From NCBI RefSeq assembly GCF_001888805.2, contig NZ_CP019113.1, forward strand, positions 496,001 to 560,000: DNA of 64,000 bases, read 5' to 3'. Of the stretch, positions 36,252-44,000 are shown piece by piece. Below the pieces are notes generated by a model that saw nothing but the letters and a program-made list of their open reading frames with translations, ran no database searches and was not told the origin of the DNA. This stretch comes from Enterobacter sp. SA187 (GTDB lineage: Bacteria; Pseudomonadota; Gammaproteobacteria; Enterobacterales; Enterobacteriaceae). Position 1 is the first letter of the stretch, and each line of letters begins with the position of its first letter. The position numbers and the translations under genes were made by a program.

Positions 36252-36914
36252 ATGGAACTATTTACTCAGCTACTTAATGCATTGTGGAGTCAGGATTTCG
36301 AGACGCTGGCGAATCCTTCCATGATCGGCATGCTTTATTTCGTCCTGTTTATGATTTTGTTCCTGGAAAATGGCCTGCTGCCCGCCGCCTTTCTGCCCGG
36401 CGACAGCCTGTTAGTGCTGGTGGGCGTACTGATCGCCAAAGGCGCGATGAGCTATCCGCTCACCATAGCGCTGCTGACTACCGCCGCCAGCCTCGGCTGC
36501 TGGCTGAGCTACATCCAGGGCCGCTGGCTGGGTAACACCCGCATTGTGCAGAACTGGCTGTCGCATCTGCCCGCGCATTATCACCAGCGCGCGCACCATA
36601 TGTTCCACAAACACGGCCTGTCTGCGCTGCTGTTAGGGCGATTTATTGCATTTGTTCGCACACTGTTACCAACTATTGCCGGGATCTCTGGTCTGAACAA
36701 TGCGCGCTTCCAGTTTTTCAACTGGATGAGCGGTCTGCTCTGGGTGGTGATCCTGACGACCCTGGGCTATCTTCTTGGTAAGACGCCGGTTTTCCTCAAG
36801 TATGAGGATGCGCTGATGTCCTGCCTGATGTTGCTGCCGGTCGTACTGCTGGTGTTTGGACTCATCGGTACGCTGGTGGTGTTATGGAAGAAAAAATATG
36901 GAAAGCAGGAATAA
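36252..36914 (+). CDS. yqjA: DedA-family membrane protein YqjA
   Basis: The 220-residue inner-membrane protein equals the E. coli length. DedA signatures ENGLLPAAFLPGDSLLVLVG (about 38-57) and GRFIAFVRTLLPTIAGISGLNNARF (about 129-153) include the acidic and arginine residues needed for function. DedA proteins are linked to membrane phospholipid recycling and proton-dependent envelope homeostasis. mzrA follows after 4 bp. Confidence 0.95.
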   Translation: MELFTQLLNALWSQDFETLANPSMIGMLYFVLFMILFLENGLLPAAFLPGDSLLVLVGVLIAKGAMSYPLTIALLTTAASLGCWLSYIQGRWLGNTRIVQNWLSHLPAHYHQRAHHMFHKHGLSALLLGRFIAFVRTLLPTIAGISGLNNARFQFFNWMSGLLWVVILTTLGYLLGKTPVFLKYEDALMSCLMLLPVVLLVFGLIGTLVVLWKKKYGKQE

Positions 36915-36918
36915 CCGG

Positions 36919-37302
36919 ATGCTTATTCAACGCACGTCGATGAAGCGCGTTGCTTTAATGGTGGCAGCAGTCATGCTGTTCACGATCTTTTTCTTTGCCT
37001 GGGCGACGCTACAACAGCGTGAGTCAACGCTGGCTATTCGCCCGGCCAGCCAGAGCGTCAGCGTGCCTGACGGCTTTTCTATCTGGCATCATCTGGATGC
37101 TAACGGCATTCGCTTTAACAGCATTACCCCGCAGAATGACACGCTGTTAATTAAGTTTGATTCCAGCGCGCAGAGCGCTGCCGCCAAAGTGGTGCTCGAT
37201 CGCACCCTGCCCCATGGCTATATCATCGCGCAACAGGATGACGATGATAAAGCCGCGGTATGGCTTTCCCGACTGCGCGATACGCCACATCGGCTGGGTT
37301 GA
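36919..37302 (+). CDS. mzrA: EnvZ/OmpR regulator MzrA
   Basis: The 127-residue protein equals the E. coli length. A short cytoplasmic N terminus, one membrane helix (about 9-30) and a periplasmic domain with STLAIRPASQ...DGFSIWHHLDANGIRFNSITPQNDTLLIKFDSS match E. coli MzrA, which binds EnvZ in the inner membrane and links Cpx and EnvZ/OmpR signalling. Start at 36919 keeps the 4-bp spacing to yqjA; the longer frame overlaps yqjA. Confidence 0.93.
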   Translation: MLIQRTSMKRVALMVAAVMLFTIFFFAWATLQQRESTLAIRPASQSVSVPDGFSIWHHLDANGIRFNSITPQNDTLLIKFDSSAQSAAAKVVLDRTLPHGYIIAQQDDDDKAAVWLSRLRDTPHRLG

Positions 37303-37453
37303 AAACTTCAATTATTCCGAAACTTCGCCCGCATTTTGGTTTTCTCCCCGTTCGTTACTATGCTTAGTACACGGGCACCCATCTTACTCTTTTAATCAAC
37401 TGGATTTCGGCGCCTCATGTTGAGGCCCGTAGCAACAATGGAAGGTTTCAAGA

Positions 37454-37822
37454 ATGAAATACCGCACCGCACTGGCGTTAGCCCTTTTTTCACTGAGTGC
37501 CGCTTCACAGGCTGCTTCCCTTTGTCAGGAAAAGGAGCAGGATATTCAAAAAGAAATCCGTTACGCCGAGAAGCACAATAATCAGAGCCGTATCGACGGC
37601 CTGAATAAAGCACTTAGCGAAGTCAGAGCCAATTGCACGGACAGCAAATTGCGCGCCGATCATCAGGAGAAGATCGCCGATCAGAAAGAAGAGATTGCCG
37701 AACGCGAGCAGGATCTTCAGGAAGCGAAGCAAAAAGGCGATGCGGATAAGGTGTTCAAAAGAGAACATAAGCTGAAAGAGGCTCAGGAAGAACTGAAAGC
37801 GCTTGAGGCTCGGGATTATTAA
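37454..37822 (+). CDS. yqjC: Periplasmic DUF1090 protein YqjC
   Basis: 122 residues: Sec signal peptide with cleavage expected after ALFSLSAASQA (about residue 20), then a charged, almost entirely helical coiled coil rich in Glu/Lys/Gln with two cysteines (CQEKEQDIQKEI..., ANCTDSKL). Matches E. coli YqjC; osmotic-stress associated, function unknown. First gene of yqjCDEK. Confidence 0.92.
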   Translation: MKYRTALALALFSLSAASQAASLCQEKEQDIQKEIRYAEKHNNQSRIDGLNKALSEVRANCTDSKLRADHQEKIADQKEEIAEREQDLQEAKQKGDADKVFKREHKLKEAQEELKALEARDY

Positions 37823-37854
37823 AGGAAGTTAACACTCACTCACTGGAGAGAACT

Positions 37855-38160
37855 ATGTCAAAAGATACCAATACGGAACATCTGCGCGCTGAGTTGAAAT
37901 CCCTGACGGACACCCTGGAAGAAGTGCTGAATAGCTCCGGGTCAAAATCGAAAGAAGAGCTGAGTAAACTGCGTAGCAAGGCTGAACGTGCGCTGCATGA
38001 AAGCCGTTACCGTCTGGGCGAGACCAGTGACATTATCGCTAAACAGACACGCGAAGCGGCCGGTAAGGCTGAAGATTATGTACGTGAGAATCCATGGACT
38101 GGCGTTGGCATCGGTGCTGCGATTGGCGTAGTGCTGGGCGTCCTGATTTCGCGTCGTTGA
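37855..38160 (+). CDS. yqjD: ElaB/YqjD-family ribosome-associated membrane protein YqjD
   Basis: 101 residues: amphipathic charged helices, then the family motif REAAGKAEDYVRENPWTGVGIGAAIGVVLGVLISRR, a C-terminal membrane anchor ending in Arg-Arg. E. coli YqjD binds 70S/100S ribosomes at the inner membrane in stationary phase. Two bases separate it from yqjE. Confidence 0.95.
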   Translation: MSKDTNTEHLRAELKSLTDTLEEVLNSSGSKSKEELSKLRSKAERALHESRYRLGETSDIIAKQTREAAGKAEDYVRENPWTGVGIGAAIGVVLGVLISRR

Positions 38161-38162
38161 TT

Positions 38163-38555
38163 ATGGATAGTTCACGTCACACAAACGGGCCCGGTAAAAG
38201 CGTTCTGGGCATCGGGCAGCGCATTGTGACCATCATCGTTGAGATGGTGGAAACGCGTCTGCGGCTGGCAGTGGTTGAGCTGGAAGAAGAGAAAGCGAAT
38301 CTCTTCCAGCTGCTCCTGATGGTAGGTCTGACCATGCTGTTCGCCGCTTTCGGACTGATGAGTCTGATGGTGCTGATCATCTGGGCCATTGACCCGCAAT
38401 ACCGTCTGAACGTCATGATTGGCACGACGGCGGTACTGCTGATTGGCGCATTGATTGGTGCTATATGGACCCTGCGTAAAGCGCGCCGGTCTACTCTGCT
38501 GCGTCATACCCGTCAGGAGCTGTCCAACGATCGTTCGTTGCTGGAGGATGATTGA
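38163..38555 (+). CDS. yqjE: Phage-holin-like inner-membrane protein YqjE
   Basis: 130 residues with the DUF1469/PF07332 pattern: GPGKSVLGIGQRIVTIIVEMVETRLRLAVVELEEEKANL followed by two membrane helices (about 48-72 and 80-100) and a basic tail. Start at 38163 follows the yqjD stop by 2 bp; the longer upstream frame overlaps yqjD and is rejected. Function unknown; co-expressed with yqjD and yqjK. Confidence 0.93.
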   Translation: MDSSRHTNGPGKSVLGIGQRIVTIIVEMVETRLRLAVVELEEEKANLFQLLLMVGLTMLFAAFGLMSLMVLIIWAIDPQYRLNVMIGTTAVLLIGALIGAIWTLRKARRSTLLRHTRQELSNDRSLLEDD

Positions 38556-38556
38556 G

Positions 38557-38853
38557 ATGAGCAGTCAGATTGATCGCCAAAGGCGTAAGGCCGTGCTGCT
38601 GAGCCAGATCCAGCAGCAACGCCTGGATCTCGCCGCCAGCCGTCGCGACTGGGAAGAGAGAACCGTATCTTACGATCGCGGATGGAATACGCTGTTAAGC
38701 CTGCGCTCATGGGCGTTGGTGGGCAGTAGCCTGCTGGCTATTCGCACCATCCGCAATCCTAATATGCTGGTACGCTGGGGGAAGCGCGGTTTTGCTGCGT
38801 GGAGCGCCTGGCGCCTGGTGCAAACGACGTTACGTCAGCAACACCTGCGTTAA
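38557..38853 (+). CDS. yqjK: YqjK family protein
   Basis: 98 residues: basic N terminus (RRKAVLLSQIQQQRLDLAASRRDW), one hydrophobic stretch (LLSLRSWALVGSSLLAIRTI) and VRWGKRGFAAWSAWRLVQTTL, as in E. coli YqjK. Begins one base after the yqjE stop. Function unknown. Confidence 0.9.
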   Translation: MSSQIDRQRRKAVLLSQIQQQRLDLAASRRDWEERTVSYDRGWNTLLSLRSWALVGSSLLAIRTIRNPNMLVRWGKRGFAAWSAWRLVQTTLRQQHLR

Positions 38854-38864
38854 CCTGTCCCCTG

Positions 38865-38884
38865 CCCGGCGGATCGCCGTCGGG
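38865..38884 (+). terminator. Hairpin after yqjK
   Basis: CCCGGCGGATCGCCGTCGGG folds into a compact stem just after the yqjCDEK operon, followed by TATATTTCT. Could be a terminator or a degenerate REP unit. Confidence 0.5.
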
Positions 38885-39061
38885 TATATTTCTCCCGCCT
38901 GTTATTACTCAGAATATTTGATAAAGATTGACAGTTTTCCTTGCTAACAATCTCTTAACGCTACGCCTATTATCCTCTCCATCGACGGCAAACGTGCGCC
39001 AGACGCCGTAACTGCCTGAACAATCACACTTGCATACCGCATGAGATTTCTGGAGAGTAAA

Positions 39062-39454
39062 ATGAAAAAATTACAAGATGTTGGTTTCCTGGTAGCGCGT
39101 ATTCTGATGCCAATCCTGTTTATCTATGCGGGCTGGGGAAAAATCAACGGGTATGCAGGTACACAACAGTACATGGAAGCGATGGGCGTGCCGGGCTTTT
39201 TCCTGCCGCTGACCATTCTGCTTGAGTTCGGCGGCGGTCTGGCGATCCTGTTTGGTTTCCTGACCCGTACCACCGCGCTGTTCACCGCAGGCTTTACCCT
39301 GCTGACCGCTTTCATTTTCCACAATAACTTTGCGGAAGGGGTGAATGCGCTGATGTTCATGAAAAATCTGTCCATCGCTGGCGGCTTCCTGCTGCTGGGC
39401 ATCACCGGGCCGGGTGCATTTAGCATCGACCGTGTACTGAATAAAAAATGGTAA
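39062..39454 (+). CDS. yqjF: DoxX-family membrane protein YqjF
   Basis: The 130-residue four-helix DoxX protein equals the E. coli length (ARILMPILFIYAGWGKINGYAGTQQYMEAMGVPGFFLPL; GFLTRTTALFTAGFTLLTAFIFHNNF). E. coli yqjF responds to quinone-like and nitroaromatic degradation products through YhaJ, which is also encoded in this window. ATG at 39062 is preceded by CTGGAGAG and gives the conserved MKKLQDVG start. Confidence 0.94.
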   Translation: MKKLQDVGFLVARILMPILFIYAGWGKINGYAGTQQYMEAMGVPGFFLPLTILLEFGGGLAILFGFLTRTTALFTAGFTLLTAFIFHNNFAEGVNALMFMKNLSIAGGFLLLGITGPGAFSIDRVLNKKW

Positions 39455-39484
39455 GGCTTCTATACTAAACTGCTGACGTAGTAT

Positions 39485-39557
39485 GCAGGCCAGCGCAAGC
39501 GTAGCGCCGCCGGGCATTGTCAACCTTTGCCAGGTGGCGCTTCGCTAACCTGGCCTG
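39485..39557. repeat. REP pair between yqjF and yqjG
   Basis: Two degenerate REP units (GCAGGCCAGCGCAAGCGTAG... and GCCAGGTGGCGCTTCGCTAA...) in opposite orientation. Confidence 0.7.
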
Positions 39558-39596
39558 TGATTTTTTGCGCATCTGCCCAACCTGAAGGAGAACGTG

Positions 39597-40598
39597 ATGG
39601 GACAACTGATTGACGGCGTCTGGCACGACACCTGGTACGACACCAAATCGACGGGCGGCAGTTTTAAGCGTTCGGTTTCCGCTTTTCGTAACTGGCTGAC
39701 CGCCGATGGCGCGCCAGGCCCGAGCGGTGAAGGTGGATTTGCCGCTGAAAAAGGCCGCTATCATCTCTACGTTTCCCTCGCCTGCCCGTGGGCGCATCGC
39801 ACGCTGATCATGCGTAAATTAAAAGGCCTGGAGCCGTTTATTGATGTCTCGGTGGTTAATCCGCTGATGCTGGAAAACGGCTGGACCTTTGACGACAATT
39901 TCCCGGCGGCGACCGGCGACACCCTCTATCAGCACGACTTCCTCTACCAGCTCTATCTGCATGCCGATCCGCACTACAGCGGTCGCGTCACCGTGCCGGT
40001 GCTGTGGGATAAAAAGAACCAGACCATCGTCAGTAATGAATCGGCGGAAATCATCCGCATGTTCAATACCGCGTTCGATGCGCAGGGCGCCCGCGCGGGG
40101 GATTACTACCCGGCGGAGTTGCAGTCGCAGATTGATGAGCTGAACGGCTGGATCTATGACACTGTGAACAACGGCGTCTACAAAGCGGGCTTCGCCACCA
40201 GCCAGGCCGCTTACGACGAGGCGGTCACCGCGCTGTTTGATTCGCTGTCGCGCCTGGAGCAGATCCTCGGCCAGCACCGCTATCTCACCGGCGATCGTCT
40301 GACTGAAGCCGATATCCGTCTGTGGACCACATTGATCCGCTTCGATCCGGTCTACGTCACGCATTTCAAATGCGATAAGCACCGCATCAGCGATTACCTG
40401 AATCTGCATGGCTTCCTGCGTGATATCTGGCAGATGCCGGGTATTGCAGAAACGGTGGATTTTGCGCACATCCGCACCCACTACTATTGCAGCCACAAGA
40501 CCATTAACCCGACCGGTATTATTTCCATCGGCCCGTGGCAGGATCTTGATGAGCCGCACGGTCGCGATAGCCGTTTCGGCAGCCGCGACAGCGAATGA
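39597..40598 (+). CDS. yqjG: Glutathionyl-hydroquinone reductase
   Basis: The 333-residue Xi-class glutathione transferase has the catalytic motif SLACPWAHRTLIMRKLKGLE near residue 60-80 and C-terminal HKTINPTGIISIGPWQDLDEPHGR, matching E. coli YqjG (328). It removes glutathione from glutathionyl-hydroquinones using GSH. Start ATG 39597 follows AAGGAGAACGTG; the adjacent GTG at 39594 is less likely. Neighbour of yqjF; both fit quinone stress handling. Confidence 0.95.
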   Translation: MGQLIDGVWHDTWYDTKSTGGSFKRSVSAFRNWLTADGAPGPSGEGGFAAEKGRYHLYVSLACPWAHRTLIMRKLKGLEPFIDVSVVNPLMLENGWTFDDNFPAATGDTLYQHDFLYQLYLHADPHYSGRVTVPVLWDKKNQTIVSNESAEIIRMFNTAFDAQGARAGDYYPAELQSQIDELNGWIYDTVNNGVYKAGFATSQAAYDEAVTALFDSLSRLEQILGQHRYLTGDRLTEADIRLWTTLIRFDPVYVTHFKCDKHRISDYLNLHGFLRDIWQMPGIAETVDFAHIRTHYYCSHKTINPTGIISIGPWQDLDEPHGRDSRFGSRDSE

Positions 40599-40621
40599 CC
40601 TGACCCGCGCGGCGGCGGCGT

Positions 40622-41437
40622 TTACAGACGCCGCAGCCGCGCCACCAGTTCCCCCGCCCCGTCGATCACGGTTTGCGCCGACGGCCTACACAAGCACTCC
40701 AGCGATACCGCCCCCTGATAGCCCGCCAGCCTGAGCGCGGTGTAGACCTCCTCCAGCGGTAAATGTCCGTACCCCGGAAATCCCCGGTTCGAATCCGCCA
40801 GATGCACATGGCGCAGCCGCGGGCCGAGCGTGGCGATGGCCTGCGCATAATCCGCATCTTCAATACTGGCGTGGAACAGATCCCAGAGCACGCCGACGTT
40901 TTCCGGCGCATCGCTGAACGCCAGGTAATCCATCATCTCCTGCGCGCTGTGCAACTGACAGACTTCATAGCGGTTGAGCGCCTCCAGGATCAGCACCACG
41001 CCGTTGCGCCGCGCGTACTCGACGCAGGGAAACAGCGCCGCCGCCAGCTCGCTCATATACTGCCCTTTATCCAGCGGCAGATCCGTGGCGCGCAACGATC
41101 CAATGGTGACGTGGCTGCCAAGCTGCGCGGCGGCGTCAATATGTTCAAATAGTCGCGCCTGCGTGCGGCGCACTACGCTTTTATCCGCCGACAGCAGCGT
41201 CAGCCCGTCACGTTTACGCGCCTGGCCGGTGGCGATGGTGGTACAACCAAGACCCGCACGACCTAACGCCTCGCAGATCGCCGCCACCTCCACACCCTCG
41301 TAATCATTGATGCACAGCTCGGCGGCATCAAAGCCGCTGGCCGACAGCCAGGCCAGCCCGTGACCAAATTGCGCGGCCGGAAAGGGCGAAAAAGCCGTGT
41401 CGTACTGACAGGCCAGGGTGGCGCTGAAGGCGATCAT
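40622..41437 (-). CDS. Xylose-isomerase-like TIM-barrel sugar isomerase/epimerase
   Basis: The 271-residue AP-endonuclease family 2 fold shows the metal-site pattern ILEALNRYE, GVLWDLFHASIED, HVHLADSNRGFPGYGHLP and VSLECL, as in hydroxypyruvate isomerase/tagatose epimerase relatives. Its start overlaps the stop of the TogB-like binding-protein gene by 4 nt, so it is translationally coupled to it and is last in an operon led by oligogalacturonate lyase. It may act on an unsaturated-uronate product, but no substrate can be read from sequence. Confidence 0.82.
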   Translation of the reverse strand: MIAFSATLACQYDTAFSPFPAAQFGHGLAWLSASGFDAAELCINDYEGVEVAAICEALGRAGLGCTTIATGQARKRDGLTLLSADKSVVRRTQARLFEHIDAAAQLGSHVTIGSLRATDLPLDKGQYMSELAAALFPCVEYARRNGVVLILEALNRYEVCQLHSAQEMMDYLAFSDAPENVGVLWDLFHASIEDADYAQAIATLGPRLRHVHLADSNRGFPGYGHLPLEEVYTALRLAGYQGAVSLECLCRPSAQTVIDGAGELVARLRRL

Positions 41438-42720
41438 TTTTTGACGGCCCGCTGTAAAATGCGCCCGGCTTTTTTGGCAAACTGCGACGCCGCCTGTTCA
41501 ACCGTCAGGTTGCCCTGGTCAATGTTCTGAATGGTGTCATGCCAGAGCGCCACCAGCTGCGGGTTATCAAAGTAAGGCGAAGTCGGGATCTTATGCGGCA
41601 GCGCCAGCGACGACTTGATCCCCGTAACGGTAATATTGTCATCCTTTAACACGCCGCTCGATGACAGTTGCGCCACGGCCTTTTTGCTCAGCGGCGTACC
41701 GCGCTCCAGCCCCATCGCCGCCACGCCTGCCGGATCGTTCATCAGGAAGTCGATCAGCTTCGCCGCCTGCTGCGGATGTTTACTGGTTTTCGCCACGCTG
41801 AACATCATGGTCGGTTTCAGGAACAGCCCCGCGTCCTTAGCGCCTGGCAGCATAAAGAACGGCCCCAGCTCCAGCTTGTTATAAGGCGCGGCGAGGTTGT
41901 TCTCGTACATCACCGCATTGGTGTTCCACATATAGATCCCGCCCCATTGCCCCTGGATCCAGGGCTTCATTTCCCAGGTGTTGGATTTACCGTATGACGA
42001 CAGCACGCGGGTCGACGGGAAGACGTGGCTGTCCACCAGATCTTTATAGACCTGGAAAAACTCCACCCACTGCTGCGGGGTGTAATTAAATTTCCCGGCT
42101 TTTTCGTCGATGGCGGCGATATTATGTTTTTGTACCATCCATGACTGCACCAGGGTGATCGACTCCATATAGTCGAGCACCAGCGGATATTTATTTTCGT
42201 CCTTCGCTTTAAAGGCTTTCCCGGCGGCTTTTAATTCATCCCAGCTTTGCGGATAGGCGACGCCCATTTCCTGCCACAGTTTCTGGTTGTAATAAAAACT
42301 GCGCGCGGTCATCGCCACCGGAATACCGTTCAGCTTGTTATTCACCATGACGCTTTGCAGCGACTGCGGATCATACTGGCTGAGATCGATGCTCTCTTTC
42401 AGTTTCAGCAGGTCATAAAAACCGTCGCCGTCTTTGGAAAACAGCGGCAACCAGTTCCAGTTGGTCTGAATGACATCCGGTTCATTTCCCCCCGCCATCT
42501 GCACCGTCAGACGCGAGAGATACCCCTCCCAGCCTGCATATTCCGCTTTCACCTGAATATCCGGGTTTTGCTTTTCAAACAGCTCAATGGCTTTCAGCGT
42601 CGCCTGATGACGGCTGTTGCCGCCCCACCAGGAGATACGAATTTCCGCAGGCTGGGCCACCGCCGCACAGGCGCAGACCAGCAACAACGATGCCGTGACG
42701 GGCAAGAATTTCTTTAACAT
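41434..42720 (-). CDS. Periplasmic solute-binding protein, TogB-like (oligogalacturonide)
   Basis: The 428-residue family 1 extracellular binding protein has a Sec signal peptide (MLKKFLPVTASLLLVCACAAVAQP, cleavage near residue 22-24) and the lobes EIRISWWGGNSRHQATLKAIELFEKQNPDIQVK and QTNWNWLPLFSKDGDGFYDL, which resemble oligogalacturonide-binding TogB of soft-rot bacteria. It sits 11 bp after ogl. No permease or ATPase gene accompanies it here, so it must use a membrane complex encoded elsewhere. Family sure; substrate inferred from ogl. Confidence 0.85.
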   Translation of the reverse strand: MLKKFLPVTASLLLVCACAAVAQPAEIRISWWGGNSRHQATLKAIELFEKQNPDIQVKAEYAGWEGYLSRLTVQMAGGNEPDVIQTNWNWLPLFSKDGDGFYDLLKLKESIDLSQYDPQSLQSVMVNNKLNGIPVAMTARSFYYNQKLWQEMGVAYPQSWDELKAAGKAFKAKDENKYPLVLDYMESITLVQSWMVQKHNIAAIDEKAGKFNYTPQQWVEFFQVYKDLVDSHVFPSTRVLSSYGKSNTWEMKPWIQGQWGGIYMWNTNAVMYENNLAAPYNKLELGPFFMLPGAKDAGLFLKPTMMFSVAKTSKHPQQAAKLIDFLMNDPAGVAAMGLERGTPLSKKAVAQLSSSGVLKDDNITVTGIKSSLALPHKIPTSPYFDNPQLVALWHDTIQNIDQGNLTVEQAASQFAKKAGRILQRAVKK

Positions 42721-42731
42721 AGCGCGCTCTC

Positions 42732-43913
42732 TCAGGAATGAATGCTGCGTAATACGTGGTCTGGAATATCCGCCAGATACAGCGCCGGCAGGCCGTCTTT
42801 ATCGGAGCTGAACAACACCTGTTTTTCATCCGGCGTGAACGACGGATGCGGATGCGTCACCTGCCGATCGCCGTCCAGCACGCGCCATGACGAGCTGTGG
42901 CGCGCCACTTTGTGCGTCTGCTTGCGGGCAATATCGAACAGGTAAAGATAGGGATCGGTGGCATCGCCATAGCCCGCGTTATCGGCAATATCAATGGGTT
43001 TACCGGAGCCGTCGCCCACCACCAGCGTGCCGCTGTCGTTGCTCATCACGTGCGAGCACGGCGGCATGGCGATCAGCTTCTCATCTTCACCGTTGTCGCC
43101 ATTTACCCGGCACAGCCAGCGCACCGGGCTGTCCTTGACGTAGGTGACGTACATCAGCGCCGAGCCGTCCGGCACCCAGAATTCATGGGTATAGCTCTCC
43201 CCCGGCGCAGGCTCTTTGGCTTTGCGGATGTGGCTGCCGTCTTCGTTCATCAGCCACATGCGGGCATCCACCTGATCCAGCGGCCCTTCGTGGCAGAAAG
43301 CCACCGTGTTGTCGTCGAAAGGACGGTAAATGGGGTGCCCGAGCCACTGATTTTCTTCCAGCAGGGTTTCCCGCTCGCCATTTTCCAGCGAGATGCGGAT
43401 CACCCGGCAGCGCGGCTGCTCGGCATAAAACTCCTGGAAGACGGTCCAGTCGCTGATGGGTCGCCAGCTGTCGCGATGAATCTCCACGCCCACCAGTTTG
43501 TTGCAGTCGGAATTCGCCACCCAGGTGCCGTAACCCACCCAGTCGTCCGGTACGCGATACACCACGCTTTCTTCCTGCGTCGCCAGCGTCACGCGCATCA
43601 GATTGCGCTCGCCCTTCACGTAATAAAGATATTGCTCATCCGGTGAAAGAAAACCGCCAAAGGTATTATCCCCCGGCCCTTCGGTAAGCTGTTTTGCTTC
43701 GCCGCTGGCGATATCGAGTAAATAATAATTGCGCGTGCCGCTGAACTCGCCGGCGAAAATTAACTGGCGTCCCTCATCCAGGAAACACTTTTGATAGAAG
43801 TAGTTACGATGACAAATAATATCCGGCGGCGTCAGGCGAATAACCCGTGCGCCGGTATCCTCATCGGTATATTCATAATAATGAAGCTGAACCCTATCCC
43901 CTTTCGCCATCAT
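42732..43913 (-). CDS. ogl: Oligogalacturonate lyase (PL22)
   Basis: The 393-residue cytoplasmic seven-bladed beta-propeller cleaves unsaturated di- and oligogalacturonates. It matches Dickeya/Yersinia Ogl along its length: RLTPPDIICHRNYFYQKCF, GDNTFGGFLSPDEQYLYYV, PDDWVGYGTWVANSDCNK, GHPIYRPFDDNTVAFCHEGP. Metal-site residues are visible in PPCSHVMSN and DRQVTHPHPSFTP. Two tandem ATGs (43913, 43910) are both possible after GGAGAAA. It leads the three-gene operon and is divergent from the unknown gene at 44001. Confidence 0.93.
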   Translation of the reverse strand: MMAKGDRVQLHYYEYTDEDTGARVIRLTPPDIICHRNYFYQKCFLDEGRQLIFAGEFSGTRNYYLLDIASGEAKQLTEGPGDNTFGGFLSPDEQYLYYVKGERNLMRVTLATQEESVVYRVPDDWVGYGTWVANSDCNKLVGVEIHRDSWRPISDWTVFQEFYAEQPRCRVIRISLENGERETLLEENQWLGHPIYRPFDDNTVAFCHEGPLDQVDARMWLMNEDGSHIRKAKEPAPGESYTHEFWVPDGSALMYVTYVKDSPVRWLCRVNGDNGEDEKLIAMPPCSHVMSNDSGTLVVGDGSGKPIDIADNAGYGDATDPYLYLFDIARKQTHKVARHSSSWRVLDGDRQVTHPHPSFTPDEKQVLFSSDKDGLPALYLADIPDHVLRSIHS

Positions 43914-44000
43914 TTTTCTCCGTTCGTGATAAATAACTGTCGATCGTCCGGGCGCTTGCCCGTATGGTGAGTGAACCGCTTCCCCAGGAAACAGGTCATA

